From assembly GCA_963662175.1 (NCBI GenBank), contig OY759224.1:22019489-22083488 (forward strand): DNA of 64,000 bases. The letters run 5' to 3'. Shown here in pieces: positions 1-11,936 of this stretch (the stretch's first letter is position 1; each line of letters opens with the position of its first letter). The position numbers and the translations under genes were made by a program. A model generated the notes under the pieces. That model saw nothing but the letters and a program-made list of their open reading frames with translations. It did not search any database and was not told the DNA's origin. Source of the DNA: Aradus depressus. Taxonomy: Eukaryota; Arthropoda; Insecta; Hemiptera; Aradidae.

Positions 1-123
1 TACTTCCCCAGTTACACTCAATACTTTTATACCAATTTTTTATATAATTTAGTCTATTATAAATTGGCTAATTGCATCGTACAAAAGGCCAAAAAAAAAA
101 AATTATTAGGTTTGGTTTGGATT

Positions 124-386
124 CATGACTCATGCCCGGGCTTTAACTACGAGGTCATATCGCCTACTACCAGAGCGCACTTTCGTCAGTCCTGGTGGAC
201 ATGAGCCCGATTCTACTGTGGGAGTCCTAAATTTTGCCTACCCTAAGATTTTTTTTATTCACCTAGGGCAGTGGTGTTTATAACGAGTATCTTCCAGATA
301 AAATGAACTAAGGGCCTCGGTCGGGTTTCGAACCCACGATCTTAAGCTCAGAAGGCAAGCACGCATACCACTGAGCTACCGGCACA
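124..386 (-). mobile_element. SINE-A copy, nearly complete (tRNA-derived)
   Basis: Read on the minus strand it starts with a tRNA-like head (GTAGCTCAGTGG, then GGTTCGAAACC as pol III B box) and ends in the family 3' part CCCGGGCATGAGTCA. At least fourteen other copies in this window share the same body (GAGTCGGGCTCATGTCC, GGATGGGACGTTAAG). The head identifies a tRNA-derived SINE; the family name is unknown to me. Confidence 0.8.
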
Positions 387-402
387 CTCAAAAAAAAGTT
401 TA

Positions 403-650
403 TCTATATTTATAAAGCTGAAACGGGGTTTGTTTGTGGGTTCGATCCAGCACCATGCCTAAACGGCTGGACGGATTTTTATGAAACTTCCAATGTAACA
501 TCCTTTTGAGCCCGATTGAATAATAGGCTATGTGGAGTCCCAACATTTTAAAAGGGAGAGGGGAGAGGGGGGGTGGGGGCCTATGTATAAATATAGTCCT
601 AGCTCATTAACGGTTGGTCGGATTGTCACGAAATTTCACATAAAAAAAAT
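403..650 (+). mobile_element. Helitron 5'-end fragment
   Basis: Starts TCTATATTTATAAAGCTGAA, matching the 5' ends of the large Helitron array at 13162. It runs through the shared GGCTGGACGGATTTTTATG and GATTGAATAATAGGCTATG blocks and one G-rich block. No GC hairpin plus CTAG end follows, so it is 3'-truncated. Confidence 0.65.
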
Positions 651-1290
651 TCAGTAAAACTGAAAAGCATGGCCAAATATGAAAAAATGTCTGTCTATGT
701 AAATAATAAACATAAGTTTGACTCATGAAAAGTTGTGATAATAATAATAATACAATTAATTAGCAGTTAGTAAACTGGAATTGGTTAGAAAACTGGGACA
801 GGTTTGAACACGTAATAACAAACACAAACTTTTTTCTTATTATTATCAATTTCCTGTTGCTGTCTTTTTTTCGTTATCGTTATAATATTGGGTTATTTTT
901 TATTATATATATTTTTTTATCTTTATGTTTGCATATATATGTATATCACATGATATTTATAATACATTTTAAAAAAATCATAGATTAACATTGATGAAGT
1001 CATCCGGACGCCCGGACACTGAAAAAGGAAAAAGAAAAAAAAGAGTTATTTTTTGCCAATGTTGACCCTTCGAAACTTGGTCAAAAATTATTCTGTTTGG
1101 CTACTTTTTTTTTTATTTAGTTCAGCTCTGAGTTCTCCAGACGGCTATGTCGGAAAAAACATCATTTTGTTAATGAATAATATACCTTTTTCGATGCAAA
1201 AAGTGGCATTTGCTGTCCCGAGAAAAGTAACACAGCAGTGTCTTTCGACATTTTTTTCGGAGTTGGCCAGAGACACTGCCGTGTCTCCTG
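651..1290. other. AT-rich stretch, no gene seen
   Basis: Low-complexity AT-rich DNA. An open frame at 1053-1382 begins with TTG, has no recognisable domain, and its 3' half lies in a dispersed repeat that recurs near 49.9 kb. I do not call it a gene. Confidence 0.5.
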
Positions 1291-2100
1291 ATAATAATTT
1301 TATTTCCATTAAACCAAAACATGGTAATAGGATACATCATAAGAATGTATACATTAAGATAGCTTATAAATTAGATACATAAACAGACATTAGCTCTTAG
1401 AATCTGACACACATTGATTAAACTACTACTAAACTTAAAATATTAAATTTAAAATTTAAAAAACCCCGACACAAAAATAAATCTTTAAAAAGGTGGGGCT
1501 TGGCCGTATAAACATTTGAGCTCAAACTCCAAGGCATACCCGATTTCCACCAAACTTGGCTAAGAACCATCTTGCAAATACCAGCTTTTGAAACAAAAAA
1601 ACCGCTTTGATATCGGTTCAGCCGTCTTGGAGCTACGATGCCTCAGATAGACATACACAGACGAATGCTTCAAACTTATAACACCCCTCATTTTGCATCG
1701 GGAGTTAAAAAATAAAATGAAATGAAAAATTTAAATACTTGAAAATATGAGTACAAAAATGATAATATTAATACAGTATATAACTTTTTTATTTAATTAG
1801 GATAATAACTTTTTTAATTTTTCTGGAAGTGTTTTCATGACGACATTTCGGGAACGTTCTTACGTCTCTTCATCAGATCACAATGTGAAAGAATAGAAAA
1901 CAGAGAGAAAAGAAAATAACGATAGGTAACAATTTTAAAAATAATGTGAAATGAAAAATACATAAAAGAATAAACCAAGAGAAATGTATTACATGTGTAT
2001 ATAAATAATAAAAAATAATAATAAAACGTAGATTCGACAGACCTTCATGAGGATATCTGTGAAAGAACTCAGACAAAAAAATAAAAATGAAAGCTACGTA
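1290..2100 (-). repeat. Dispersed repeat D, copy 1, with a Penelope-like motif
   Basis: The stretch from about 1290 to 1400 and from 1730 to 2100 is closely matched by 49910-50530 (shared GGATACATCATAAGAATG-like block, the CGACGACATTTCGGG-like block and the ATTCGACAGACCTTC block). Its minus strand contains CTGATGA, a stem-loop, then GAAA at 1846-1876, the layout seen in ribozyme motifs of Penelope-like retroelements. Between 1485 and 1710 lies a second dispersed repeat (family H), present in inverted orientation at 3590-4040. Confidence 0.55.
1834..1880 (-). ncRNA. Hammerhead-like motif H1 (degenerate)
   Basis: Minus strand: CTGATGA (1870-1876), about 20 nt able to form a short hairpin around ACGT/ACGT, then GAAA (1846-1849). 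This is the conserved core order of hammerhead ribozymes. I do not see a good NUH cleavage site after stem III, so activity is doubtful. Confidence 0.3.
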
Positions 2101-2675
2101 ACAGATAATCCTATTGGCTAAGAAACACGATTTTTTTCATTATTGTTAATTTATTATTTTTGTAACATAAACATTTTTAGTTGAAGTAGTATTGCTGAAA
2201 TTTGACATGTTATGTCCTCATTAGGTTTTGACTTCAAATATGAAAGTTTGTGTCGATCATTAATTACAACTGCAGATATTATAGATATCTTCCATTCGAG
2301 GGATATGACTGAAAGTCGATAGATGTAGTCCTTATTGGCTTCTGTACACATATAAAATCTCGTATACATAACACACATACACAGACAGACTGTATTTTTT
2401 TTTCATTTTTGGAAACAGAAGGTTGGAAAACTTGAAATTCTGTTTAAAACTCTGTATCGAACTTTTATCGATTAGATCTTCTCTTCGTATAGCTGGAGAA
2501 ATAAAAAAAGGGAAGGAAGCCTCAGCACAAGGCGCACCTACCGGCCGATAATGGAAGCTATTGATGAGCCAATTATCGTAACCTCCCGTCAATGTCACTG
2601 ACTTTGGACTTAATTGGAGACGGTTCGTTTTCTTAGCGTTTTTGTAGATTTATCTTGTTAAGTTTTGATTTTAAA

Positions 2676-5600
2676 ATGTCTGTGATTTGTGATAAATGCA
2701 ATAAAACTTTTTGTCGGAAACAATACCTGATTAATCATTTAAGAAATGTCCATAAATTCGATGTAAACTTAACCAAAAAACAATCGGTGATATGTAACTT
2801 TTGCAATTTGCCAAGTCGTAGCCATGCAGATTTACGGGAGCATCTCATCAGTGCACATAACATAGAAATATTTAAAGAAGTTGTGAACTTTAAAAACAAA
2901 AAAAGTAAGTGATATATTGATTTAAGAAGCTATTCTATCCTTATACGTTTTTTTTTTTTTTTTTCTATAGACGCTTTATAATAGTTTCTTGTCAACCATT
3001 ATTGATGAATCTTAATATGATTTAAATAAAACAAAGAATTTGTTTAGGTTTTATATTATCTAATTGTAATCAGTCAACAATTCGATGCGGAGTTTTCAAC
3101 AGAATTTCATGTTTGCCGACTCGAGATTTCAAAAATGAAAAAAAAAAAAATGTGTGTGAACATGATAACTCCCGATAGAATGAATGTATAGACACGAAAT
3201 TTTTATGTAAATCCAGAACCCTCTAACGACACTAATGATTGCCGATAGAAAATTGAAAACCTTGTAAGGGCGATACTTATTAATTGAAGAGAAGGGAGGG
3301 ATCCGGAGGGGGCTCAACTCAAAATCCCTAATAACTGCCGATGTAATGAATTTATCGACACAACATTTAGTATGAGGATTTAGGAGCCCCTATGTAAGTT
3401 AACTGTTGAATATTAGCGCAAACGGTCGACTGGTATTGAAGGGGGAGCGAAAAATTAATTGATTAATTCGTTCTGGGGATGGCGGTGATTCATCAACGAT
3501 TTTTCAACTTTGTCCTGGCGATGGTGTAATCCGAAAGTGTACTTTATGTATATACTCTTGTGAAGTTGAGACAATATAATATTTTTACGCCCGAGGAGGG
3601 GTGTTATAAGTCTAAAGTCTTTGTGTGTCTGTCTGTGGCATCGCAGCTCCAAGACGGCTGAACCAATTTCAAAGCGATGTTTTCGTTTCAAAAGCTGGTA
3701 TTTGCAAGATGGTACTTAGCCATGTTTGGTGGAAATCGGGTATGGCGTTTCCAAGATCTTCAGGTTTCATCAGAGCCTGTGAAGGGATCTCGGCCTCTAC
3801 TACAGCTAGAGATTTGCGAGTTTCAGTTCAAATGTTTATAAGGCCAAGTTCCCCTCCCCCCCCCCCCCCCCCCCCCCACTCCAAAAAATCTCTCCCCTCC
3901 AAGGTAAAAAAAAAATTAATGAACAAAAAAAAGTAAATTGACTTTCATTCAAAACACCAAAGACCGGACTATTTTTTTTATTATATAAATAAATAGATTT
4001 TTGCAGGGGGTCGTCGTCGTCCCCGCCCCAAATTTTATTGTGTCGGTTTTTTTTTTTAATTTAATACTTAATGCTGTATATATGTAAAACTGATGATGAC
4101 ACAGTAGTGTTCGACAACCGAGCAGTGGACAGGAAGACAGTCTTAATTATATTTTTCTTATTTTATTAGTTGTCCACTATATCAACACAGATTGCAGAAG
4201 TGTATACTGACATTTAGACCATTTATTATTAGCTCAATGTAATTCATTATTTCATATTTATTTTTTACAGAATTTATTTCCTGGAAAAGTGAAAAGGAAA
4301 AAACGATGAGGTGTATGTATGTCCAAAATACTGGAGTAAAGAAACTTAGCACAATCAAAAAAACATATTACAATTGTCACAGGTCCTTAAATTGTAATCA
4401 CTCAAACAACGAAGAATCAAGAATAGCACAACGACAACTGAAGAGTCAGGGCTACTCAAAATTAAATTTCTCATGTCCATCAACTCTGGAACTCATTGAA
4501 GAAGATGGGAAATTAACAGGAACCTTATTTTTCCCACATATTGGCCATGATTGCACTTTAGCTCATATACATCTTTCTGCAGAAGAAAAGATTCAAATTG
4601 CAGGTATCCATCAATTTATCTAAAATTATAATCTAGGAATCGAGCAGAATGGGAAGGAAATAGCCGGTTATTCAACGAATTATATCCTCTTTTTTTTTAA
4701 ATATTCTATTTGCATATTTACAATCGATTACAAAAAACCATAGGGAAATGGGGGGTGGCAGCAATGTCATGTATTAAGTAAGTTAATAAGAAGGAAAGAA
4801 GAACAATAATAATATAAATATTGTATGTATACGATTATAAATATATAAAAGACAATAAATAAATTATAATGAAAAGTAAAATACATAAGTAAAGAAAAAA
4901 TAAGAAATCTATTTGCAAAATAATATGATAAGTCATTAGATAGTTATTGTGGCTTTAACTACAAGGTCACCAGAACGCTCTTTCGTTACTCTGGTGGATA
5001 TGAGCCCGACTCTATTATGGGAGTAAATTTTCGCTACCCTAAATTTTTGATCACCTAGGGTAGGGTTCTTTAACGAAAATGAAAAAAAAATTAGAATGCC
5101 CTTCTTATTGGGTTGTAGCAGGACCCCGGGGTAGTTGGTCGATCATCGTATTGTCTCTCAAGTCCGCTCTGATATGCCTCTGCATATATCTATGGTCACA
5201 GGGAATAAGTTGTTAAAATGGCCAAAATGAGTTAAGTGTACGGTGATGATCTCCCAAGTCATCTGCGCACTGTGAAGAAGTTGGGAGCTCAGGACTCTAA
5301 TACTTTCGGAATTATAAAGATGTGGGTTTCTTGGTATCTCGTAAAAGTATGTATGTTCTCGGTTAAATCAACTTAATCTACTTTCTTAAAGGAATCATTC
5401 ACGAGATAACTGCATTTAACCATTTATTGACTACGGCAGACAATTCCAAGTGAAGAGGGTGTTTTCGGTTAAATCAACTTTAGAGAGGCATCATTCACGA
5501 GTATTTCAAAAAGTATGGTTTATAATTAGGTAAATGTGGTCAATAATTAGGTAAGTGATGGGGAATGACTAGGTAACTAAGGGACAATCCAAGGAAGGAT

Positions 5601-7497
5601 TAACAATATTCATTTTCATTCACTCCTATAGATTTAGAAGGTATATGATGCAAACATGATTTATTTATTCCAAAAACTGGAGTTACACGATTAATGCAAA
5701 ATTAAGAAAATGCTGCCCTGAAAAGGTAGGAATTTAGACTTACCAATTTATTCCCTATGACCATACGTATATAATAAGTCTATGAACGATTCGTCCTGAC
5801 ACCACGTCAGTGACAGCTCGTTTCCCGAACTGAATCTACACTCACGCTTGTTACTGTTTGGTTAAAAAAAAAAAAATGTTTCCTCTTTATTATTGTTATT
5901 GCGCTATGACCATGGCTCTTGCGGGCCAAACAAAAACCAATTACTACTACTGACTTTACTGTGGGAGTCCTAAATTTTTATTCACCTAGGATAGGGTCTT
6001 TAACGTGACCACCATCGCTTTACGTCTCACCCGAAGGAGGGCGTGCTCAAGCTTTTTTCACCTCCCACATATGTCGCAATGAAAAGAATCCCCGGGACTG
6101 TCCACATTCCTAAAACTAAATGAAGGTAGAAGTGATCCTCCTGAATTAATAGAAGATAAATTAATATTATATTTACAAAATATTATATTTACAAAATATA
6201 TATGTACCTATATAGGGGCGCCTGTTGCTCAGAAGTAGCACGCGTGCTTTCTGCTCAATATCACTGTTCGAAACCCGGCTGAGATCCTTAGGATGGTTAA
6301 GCAATGGACCCGATCCTGTACAATGTCAGGTACTCATTAAAAACCCCTACCCCAATTGAATAAATCAGGGTAGAAAAAAGTTAGGACCCTACAGTAGAGT
6401 CGGGCGATATAGCCACCAGAGCGACGAAAAATCGCTTTGGTAATAGGTGATATGACTTAGTTAAAACCTGCGTATGTGTCACAAACTAACTACAATACAT
6501 GGGAGTACTTTTGGTGTTGCTATTAACACATCATATTCAGCCAGGCCAAACCCAATACTGTATTTGTTTGTGTAACGATCATTTTCTACTAATTTTGGTA
6601 CTATTTTGCCCACAATTCTCTATTACTAAAAAACTTTTAACCAATATGTCTGATAATTTTTTTTCATTTTTAGGAAAAATTGCAAACGGTGTATCATTTA
6701 ATCAAATCTTAGATGAGATCCAAAATAGTCACACATCGCCTGAATCACTTGAAAGGATACATCTAGTTGATCGACAGGACCTGAGGAATATTAAAAAACA
6801 ATATGGACTAGACAATCAAAAAGATATTAAGCGGGGTACCTCAAACCGAAATAATTTCATTAATAAAAGTCATAAAAAAAGTCTTCAAATTAATAATGTT
6901 GTAAAAATTGGAAATGTTTGGAAAGTAACATTGAAAAATGAACAAGAACATTATGTTGTGAAAAAATGTGAAAACTCTGTTTGTGATAACATTAACTGTA
7001 AATCGTATTGTCGTAATTGTAATGTTTGCATTCACGAATATTCGTGTTCTTGTTTGGATTATTTCATTAAGTATAACTTATGTACTCATATTCATGCCGT
7101 CTGTGCTAAACATTCATGCATTGATACAGATACATCAGAAATAGTCTCAACACAATTGTTGAATGATACTGCTCAATTGAAAAGTGACTCTCTGAAATCA
7201 AAATTAAATAAAGTACTGAGAATAATTAATAACAATTTCTTCAGTGATAAAGTTCATAACAAAGGAGAAGAAATTTTAAATAATTTATTGGTTATATATA
7301 ATACAGGTAAACATAAGCTATCCAAACAGGATTCAAAAGAACCAAATAACAAAAATGTGGAAGAACAGTTGAGGTTTAATGACACAAAAAGAAAAAAAAA
7401 TTCAAATTCTATGCAATACTCAGTTAAAAAGCTATGTTCAGAAGAAAAACATTTTTTTAATTACCTTGCAACAAAAAATGATCACGATTATCTATGA
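2676..7497 (+). CDS. C2H2/SWIM zinc-finger protein, three exons, 461 aa
   Basis: Spliced exons 2676-2904, 4271-4603 and 6674-7497 join in phase (229+333+824 nt = 462 codons with stop) with donors GTAAGT and GTATCC and acceptors TTTACAG and TTTTTAG. ATG 2676 is the first Met in frame. Exon 1 encodes two C2H2 fingers (CDKC...HLRNVH and CNFC...HLISAH). Exon 2 has a Cys/His-rich block (YYNCHRS, KSQG, GHDCTLAHIHLS) typical of arthropod proteins related to MULE/FLYWCH-like DNA-binding domains. Exon 3 has the linker RIHLVDRQDLRNIKKQYGL, then a SWIM finger (CSC...CTHIH) and a Lys/Asn-rich tail. By family it probably binds DNA or protein in the nucleus. No catalytic transposase triad is seen, so it may be a domesticated transposon-derived gene. 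Function is otherwise unknown. Confidence 0.8.
2905..4270 (+). other. Intron 1 of the zinc-finger gene
   Basis: Bounded by GTAAGT and TTTTTTACAG. It is mostly repeats: family C at about 3050-3480 (CCCGATAGAATGAATGTAT) and family H at about 3590-4040 (GCAGCTCCAAGACGGCTGAA), with a C homopolymer near 3847-3877. Confidence 0.7.
4950..5080 (-). mobile_element. SINE-A fragment (3' part)
   Basis: Contains GGCTTTAACTACAAGGTCA, CTCTGGTGGATATGAGCCC and CACCTAGGGTAGGG, all matching the 3' half of SINE-A on the minus strand. The tRNA-like head is missing. Confidence 0.7.
5948..6072 (-). mobile_element. SINE-A fragment (body)
   Basis: Matches the central body: CTGTGGGAGTCCTAAAT, CACCTAGGATAGGG and CCGAAGGAGGGCGTGCTCAA. 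Both ends are missing. Confidence 0.7.
6217..6476 (+). mobile_element. SINE-A copy, diverged but nearly full length
   Basis: Plus-strand head GGCGCCTGTTGCTCAGAAGTA with B box TGTTCGAAACCC, then AGGTACTCATTAAAAACCCC, GTAGAGTCGGGC and GTAATAGGTGATATGAC. Changes in the A-box region suggest an old copy. Confidence 0.75.
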
Positions 7498-7695
7498 ATA
7501 AATTTATTTATGGGTCTACCTATGCCAAGTCATGCCTTCATCTAGGCCAAGTGGGCTACCTAAAAAAGTAAATAAAAAATGTTTTGGTTCAGACTTGGTT
7601 GGGAACGTAGCTTTAATGGATCTGAAAACATGTCGGATATTTTTCTGTCTTATTATACTGGTTAATCCAAATTCATGAAGACACCATATTTTCAC

Positions 7696-7765
7696 CCATG
7701 AGAGCGCTTTGGTAGTAGGCGATATGACCTCGTAGTTAAAGCCCGGGCATGAGTCCCAAAACCTA
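7696..7765 (+). mobile_element. SINE-A 3'-end fragment
   Basis: GGTAGTAGGCGATATGACC followed by GTAGTTAAAGCCCGGGCATG is the 3' end of the family. The rest is absent. Confidence 0.7.
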
Positions 7766-7789
7766 ATTTTCACCTATGTGGTTGTAGTT

Positions 7790-8100
7790 ACAAACATGAA
7801 ACACACACCACTTCGGTTTAAACTTTATAAAAAAATATATTTGGTGTGGTCATTACAGGACTATCTTATGCCAACCACGCTTTTACAGATCATTATCTCC
7901 CCTCTTCCTTACTGGTGGGTATATGTTTGCTTTGGCGTAGCTACAATTGTTTCGGAGTTAGAGCGTTCACAACCTTACAAACACGCACAGACAGACATCG
8001 CGCAAATCATCGAAACTTTCTCAGAGAACGTGAAATCTGAAAATCCGTTAAAAACTCGGATTTTCGCACGATTACAATAAGTACTTTCTTAAACTATAGG
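7790..8100 (-). repeat. Dispersed repeat G, copy 1
   Basis: The block ACTCGGATTTTCGCACGATT recurs inverted near 38330 (ATCGTGCGAAAATCCGAG). Two overlapping open frames here are parts of the repeat and look like no protein I know. Confidence 0.45.
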
Positions 8101-8400
8101 TATAAGTAATTAGAAATTGTTAATAAGAATAAAAATGATAAATACAACTCATTACGATTATAAGGTATTGATGGCAGACCTCTACAATAAAAATGAAAGC
8201 TTTTATGTAAGTAACACGACTTTTATGTGCGGCTGTTATTTTTTTTTTATTTTTTGAACAATGAGAAGAAAATTTCGTTTACGAAAAGAAGTTTTTAGTT
8301 AAAAGTTAGAAGTTAACATAACATATGATTGAGATAAATAAGAAAATGTCTGACATCTCAGATCTACTAAAGCTATGTCAAGAAATCAGAAAATATTTAA
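8101..8400. other. AT-rich spacer
   Basis: No gene, tRNA or recognisable repeat boundary seen. It ends at a 13-bp sequence CAGAAAATATTTA (8387-8399) that is repeated at 8956-8968 on the far side of the foldback element. Confidence 0.4.
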
Positions 8401-8912
8401 GAATAGATAATTAAAATACACAATTTCTTTGTCAAACTTCACTATATATTCTCAAATACTCAGCTAGTTTCGCTGTGTTAAAGGCATTACCAAGAGTCAC
8501 TTACAAACTGACAGGGTAGAAGGTACAGTTATGGAGGGGGTTTTTAGGTAGTGACGGGAAATCCCTTGTTTTTGTTACTCTATACATTCCAATAAACAGA
8601 TATTTACAAGATAATAATAAATATAAAATAAAAAAGAAAATATATATATATATATATATTCTTTCTTTTTTATTTTATATTTATCATTATCTTGTAAATA
8701 TCTGTTTATTGGAATGTATAGAGTAACAAAAACATGAGATTCCCCGTCACTACCTAAAAACCCCCTCCATAACTGTACCTTCTACCCTGTCAACCAATTC
8801 TGTCAGTTTGTAAGTGACTCTTAATAATGCCTTAACACGGCGAAACTAGTTGAGTATTTGAGAATATATAGTGAAGTTTGACAAAGAAATTGTGTATTTT
8901 AATTATCTATTC
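8401..8912. mobile_element. Foldback (long inverted repeat) element
   Basis: The left arm (8401 to about 8640) is the reverse complement of the right arm (about 8665-8912). Examples are GTTACTCTATACATTCCAAT against ATTGGAATGTATAGAGTAAC, and TTGTCAAACTTCACTATATA against TATATAGTGAAGTTTGACAA. The centre is a short (AT)n run. The right arm has a small duplication (ACCAATTCTGTC) missing from the left. It has no coding capacity, so it is a MITE-like or foldback element that could fold into a hairpin of about 240 bp. Confidence 0.8.
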
Positions 8913-8969
8913 CTAGAATGGAGCTTGACAAAGTAAATCTGGAAACCATAAATTACAGAAAATATTTAT

Positions 8970-10000
8970 TTTTAGATGGTCTACTTGCTTTGGAATATGT
9001 ATTTTTTATATTTCATGAATAATAAATTTTTTTTAAACATATATATACCATATTTATATTTCATGAAAACATTTTAACATATTTATATTTCATGAATAAT
9101 ACATTTTTTTTTAACATTGTTTTTTTTTAGCATTTGACCTAATTATATCCAATAAGATCACAAGCATCACGGTGCTTACTGACCACTATACATACACTAA
9201 ATGTATTATATTTTTTTTTAATGAACAAAATTTGATTAGAAATGCCTTCTTACAAATACGCTTGTCCAAAGAACTTATGGCAATAAGCACAAAAACAGGA
9301 TTGTTTAGATTCAACGATAACTTAATTTTTTATGGAAGAAGTACATGGCAGAGTTCAATGCGACACCCTATCTTCATCCATATGGTTGCAGTTACAAACA
9401 TGAGACAAATACCACTTTTCTCTATTTTTTGCTTCCCTAGATATAAAAGTATAGGGGATATTATGTAATCTGTGAACAATTTTTTCCGACCTGATATCAA
9501 AAATTTTAAATAACAATTCTGTGTGAAGAAGATATTTTCCGATATAATGAATGTATCAACACATTTTATGTGTTTCCAGAATACCATAAGGACAACACTT
9601 ACAAATTGGCTGCCAAATCGATCAAAAGGGGAATGTGAGGATTCAAAAGCCCCTATCTTCCCGGGCAATCTTTTAAGTAATGTTCAATGGCTATTCTTCA
9701 AATTGTGTTCATTTAGATCAACGATTTTCTGCTCTTGGGCATCAAGCCATATTCAATTTTTTCTACATCTTCCCCCCCCCATTTCATTCACTTTCAAATA
9801 TTTTTTAAACTCATGAATATAACATTTGAACTGCCCTTGTCAAAACATTTGTAAAAGAATATGAATAATATTAGAATCATTATTTTATTTATCACGAGTT
9901 GTAATAATTATTCAAAATAACAAATAATGTTTTAATGTATAGAATCGATTTTGAAGCAAGATTATCAGTTTGGTAAGGTTATACAATCGGCCATTTATAT
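8970..10000. other. Intergenic, AT-rich with repeat C remnant
   Basis: A short repeated phrase (ATATTTATATTTCATGA) occurs three times at about 9005-9095. A diverged copy of dispersed repeat C lies at about 9490-9680 (CGATATAATGAATGTATC). No convincing gene seen upstream of RpS29. Confidence 0.45.
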
Positions 10001-10048
10001 TGTGTTCTCACTGGTTGGCATACAGTTTTATTAAGACTAAAACTAAAA

Positions 10049-11769
10049 ATGGGCCACGCCAATATTTGGTATTCTCATCCTAGAAGATTTGGGCAAGGTT
10101 CCAGATCATGGTAAGTTTCGTTGTCACTTAACTTCAATAAATGTAAATTCTTTCAATTAGTAAGGATACACGTGGTTATTTGTTGTATTTATGTTTCTAT
10201 CATACTTGTAGTCTCATTTCATTAGTACAATAATAGTACGGTAAAAATGAAAATGGTGAAAAATAAAATGGTCTAAACGAAAATAAATTAGTTTATTTAT
10301 AGTAATATATATGTATTGGATGAACGTTCGCTATTATTCCATTGATTATTTTCTATGTCCTTACGTTTTGTATCGGGTGCAGAAAATAGCTTTCCAGTTG
10401 AAACTTCTTTTATTTGTTTACAGTCGAGCCTGCGCTAATGGACATGGTCTGATCAGAAAGTACGGACTCAATCTTTGTCGGCAGTGCTTCAGGGAGTACG
10501 CTCATGAGATTGGGTTTAAGAAGGTATGGAATACATTTGATCATTTCTCATTTACATTAGTGGATGTGTAATCGTTCAGAGATTCGAGTTTTCTACGAAA
10601 ATGCATGGTTTTCGACCTCCTGATTCTAAAAATTATATTTAAAAAAGTGTTAGTGAACTTGATAAAATGATTCTATTGATGCTTATTTTTATTTGTGTAT
10701 CCAGAACCTTCTTGAAAGAGGTTACCTATTGATCTTCAGCCGTATGGATCAAAGGGTAGGAGTAGGCTTAACACAAAAACTGTAGTAGTTGCCGTTGAAA
10801 TAAATGTTCTGAAACTTTCTTTTATATGTACATTCAAAGCTCCATAAGGATCATCTATTAATTTTCAGTCATATCGCCCAAAGTGGAGGGGTAACTCAAT
10901 TCAAAAATCTCGAATAATTACTGATGTAATTTATATATCGACATGAAATTTTATATTTAAATTCAAAACCTCATAAAGATATCAATTTATTATTCACGAA
11001 ATCGAAGGGAAGGGGAGGATAATACAATGAAGTCTTGAGTTGTAAGTTCAAAATGTCTATTGTCTTTCGAGGGAGAGCGAAAACGTCATCAATCGAAGTG
11101 AGGCCTAAGCCAGGACGCCAAATTTGCCAGCTTAAGCACTAATATAATAATTATATAATAACTCACAGTGTATAGTTGTTATAAAACTGAATAATCTTAC
11201 ATGTCAGTTCAACCTTAACACATGAAAAATTATACATTTTATAAAAAATCTTTAGTGGGTCCCCTGTTCCGAAATACTTCAATTTTTGTCTGTAAAATAT
11301 AAATAAATAATAAGAATATACCAAATTTCAAAATCCATGAATTAAGGAAATTTTAAAAAAAAATTTCAATAAGTTGGGGTTGTAAGGCATCCGAAATTTT
11401 CATGCTTGCCAAGAGTGGAGGGTACGTGAGACACTATTCTCTAAAGCTCCCTGAATTATTGAAATTTAAGAAATATCTTTTGAATTGACTAACGTAGGCC
11501 GTCGGGCATCTGAAATTTCCATTCATGCCAAGGATGGACGGTTCGTGAGACAGTCTCAAAAACTTGTACACGATCCATAAATTCTTGAATGGAGTGCTGA
11601 GTACGAGGAATGTTTAATGGAGGATGTATGATTTTCAGTATTTCACCAAATGACACGGATACTGTAGATGAGACGTATTGTATAAAACCCGCGAGATAGT
11701 CCCTTCATTCTATTTTTTTGTAAAAGCTTTATTCACTAATTTGTTTGCTTTTTGTTTCAGTTGGATTAA
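10049..11769 (+). CDS. RpS29: 40S ribosomal protein S29 (uS14), three exons, 56 aa
   Basis: Coding exons 10049-10110, 10424-10523 and 11761-11769 join in phase (171 nt) into 56 residues, the same length as human and fly S29. The start reads [20 protein letters not shown], followed by the zinc ribbon C21-x2-C24-x14-C39-x2-C42 and the family C-terminus GFKKLD. Splice sites are GTAAGT/TTTACAG and GTATGG/TTTCAG; the last exon supplies only Leu-Asp-stop. It is a zinc-binding protein of the small-subunit head near the decoding region. Oddity: position 27 is Gly (GGA), where human and fly have Arg. The gene otherwise looks intact, and its two introns make a processed pseudogene unlikely. Confidence 0.95.
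10524..11760 (+). other. RpS29 intron 2
   Basis: Starts GTATGG and ends TTTGTTTCAG. Positions about 10640-11040 are a diverged copy of dispersed repeat C (phrases such as TATCGACATGAAATTTTAT). The section 11380-11560 holds a local imperfect duplication around CATGCCAAGGATGGA. No other gene seen. Confidence 0.6.
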
Positions 11770-11936
11770 GTGAAAAAGCAGAACTGAAGATGGTGGAAAA
11801 AAATTGAAGTTTTATATTTTTTCGACCCATGTATATTGTTATAATATAATTTCTTTTGTAATGATGTGTCTATTATATGTTTTTGTACATAAACACCTTT
11901 TAGTAGATCTGTACATTATGTATTTGAAAAGTTATT

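Larger units (their letters stand above)
4604..6673 (+). other. Intron 2 of the zinc-finger gene
   Basis: Bounded by GTATCC and TTTTTAG. Holds three SINE-A pieces (4950-5080, 5948-6072, 6217-6476). Between 5340 and 5520 there is a local duplication of a GGTTAAATCAACTT ... CATTCACGAG block. No other gene seen. Confidence 0.7.

Noticed and set aside
1053..1382. 109-codon open frame on the plus strand
   Set aside because: Starts with TTG, has no domain, and its second half lies in a repeat present again near 49.9 kb.
3625..3936. 103-codon open frame in an intron
   Set aside because: It is dispersed repeat H followed by a C homopolymer that translates as a proline run.
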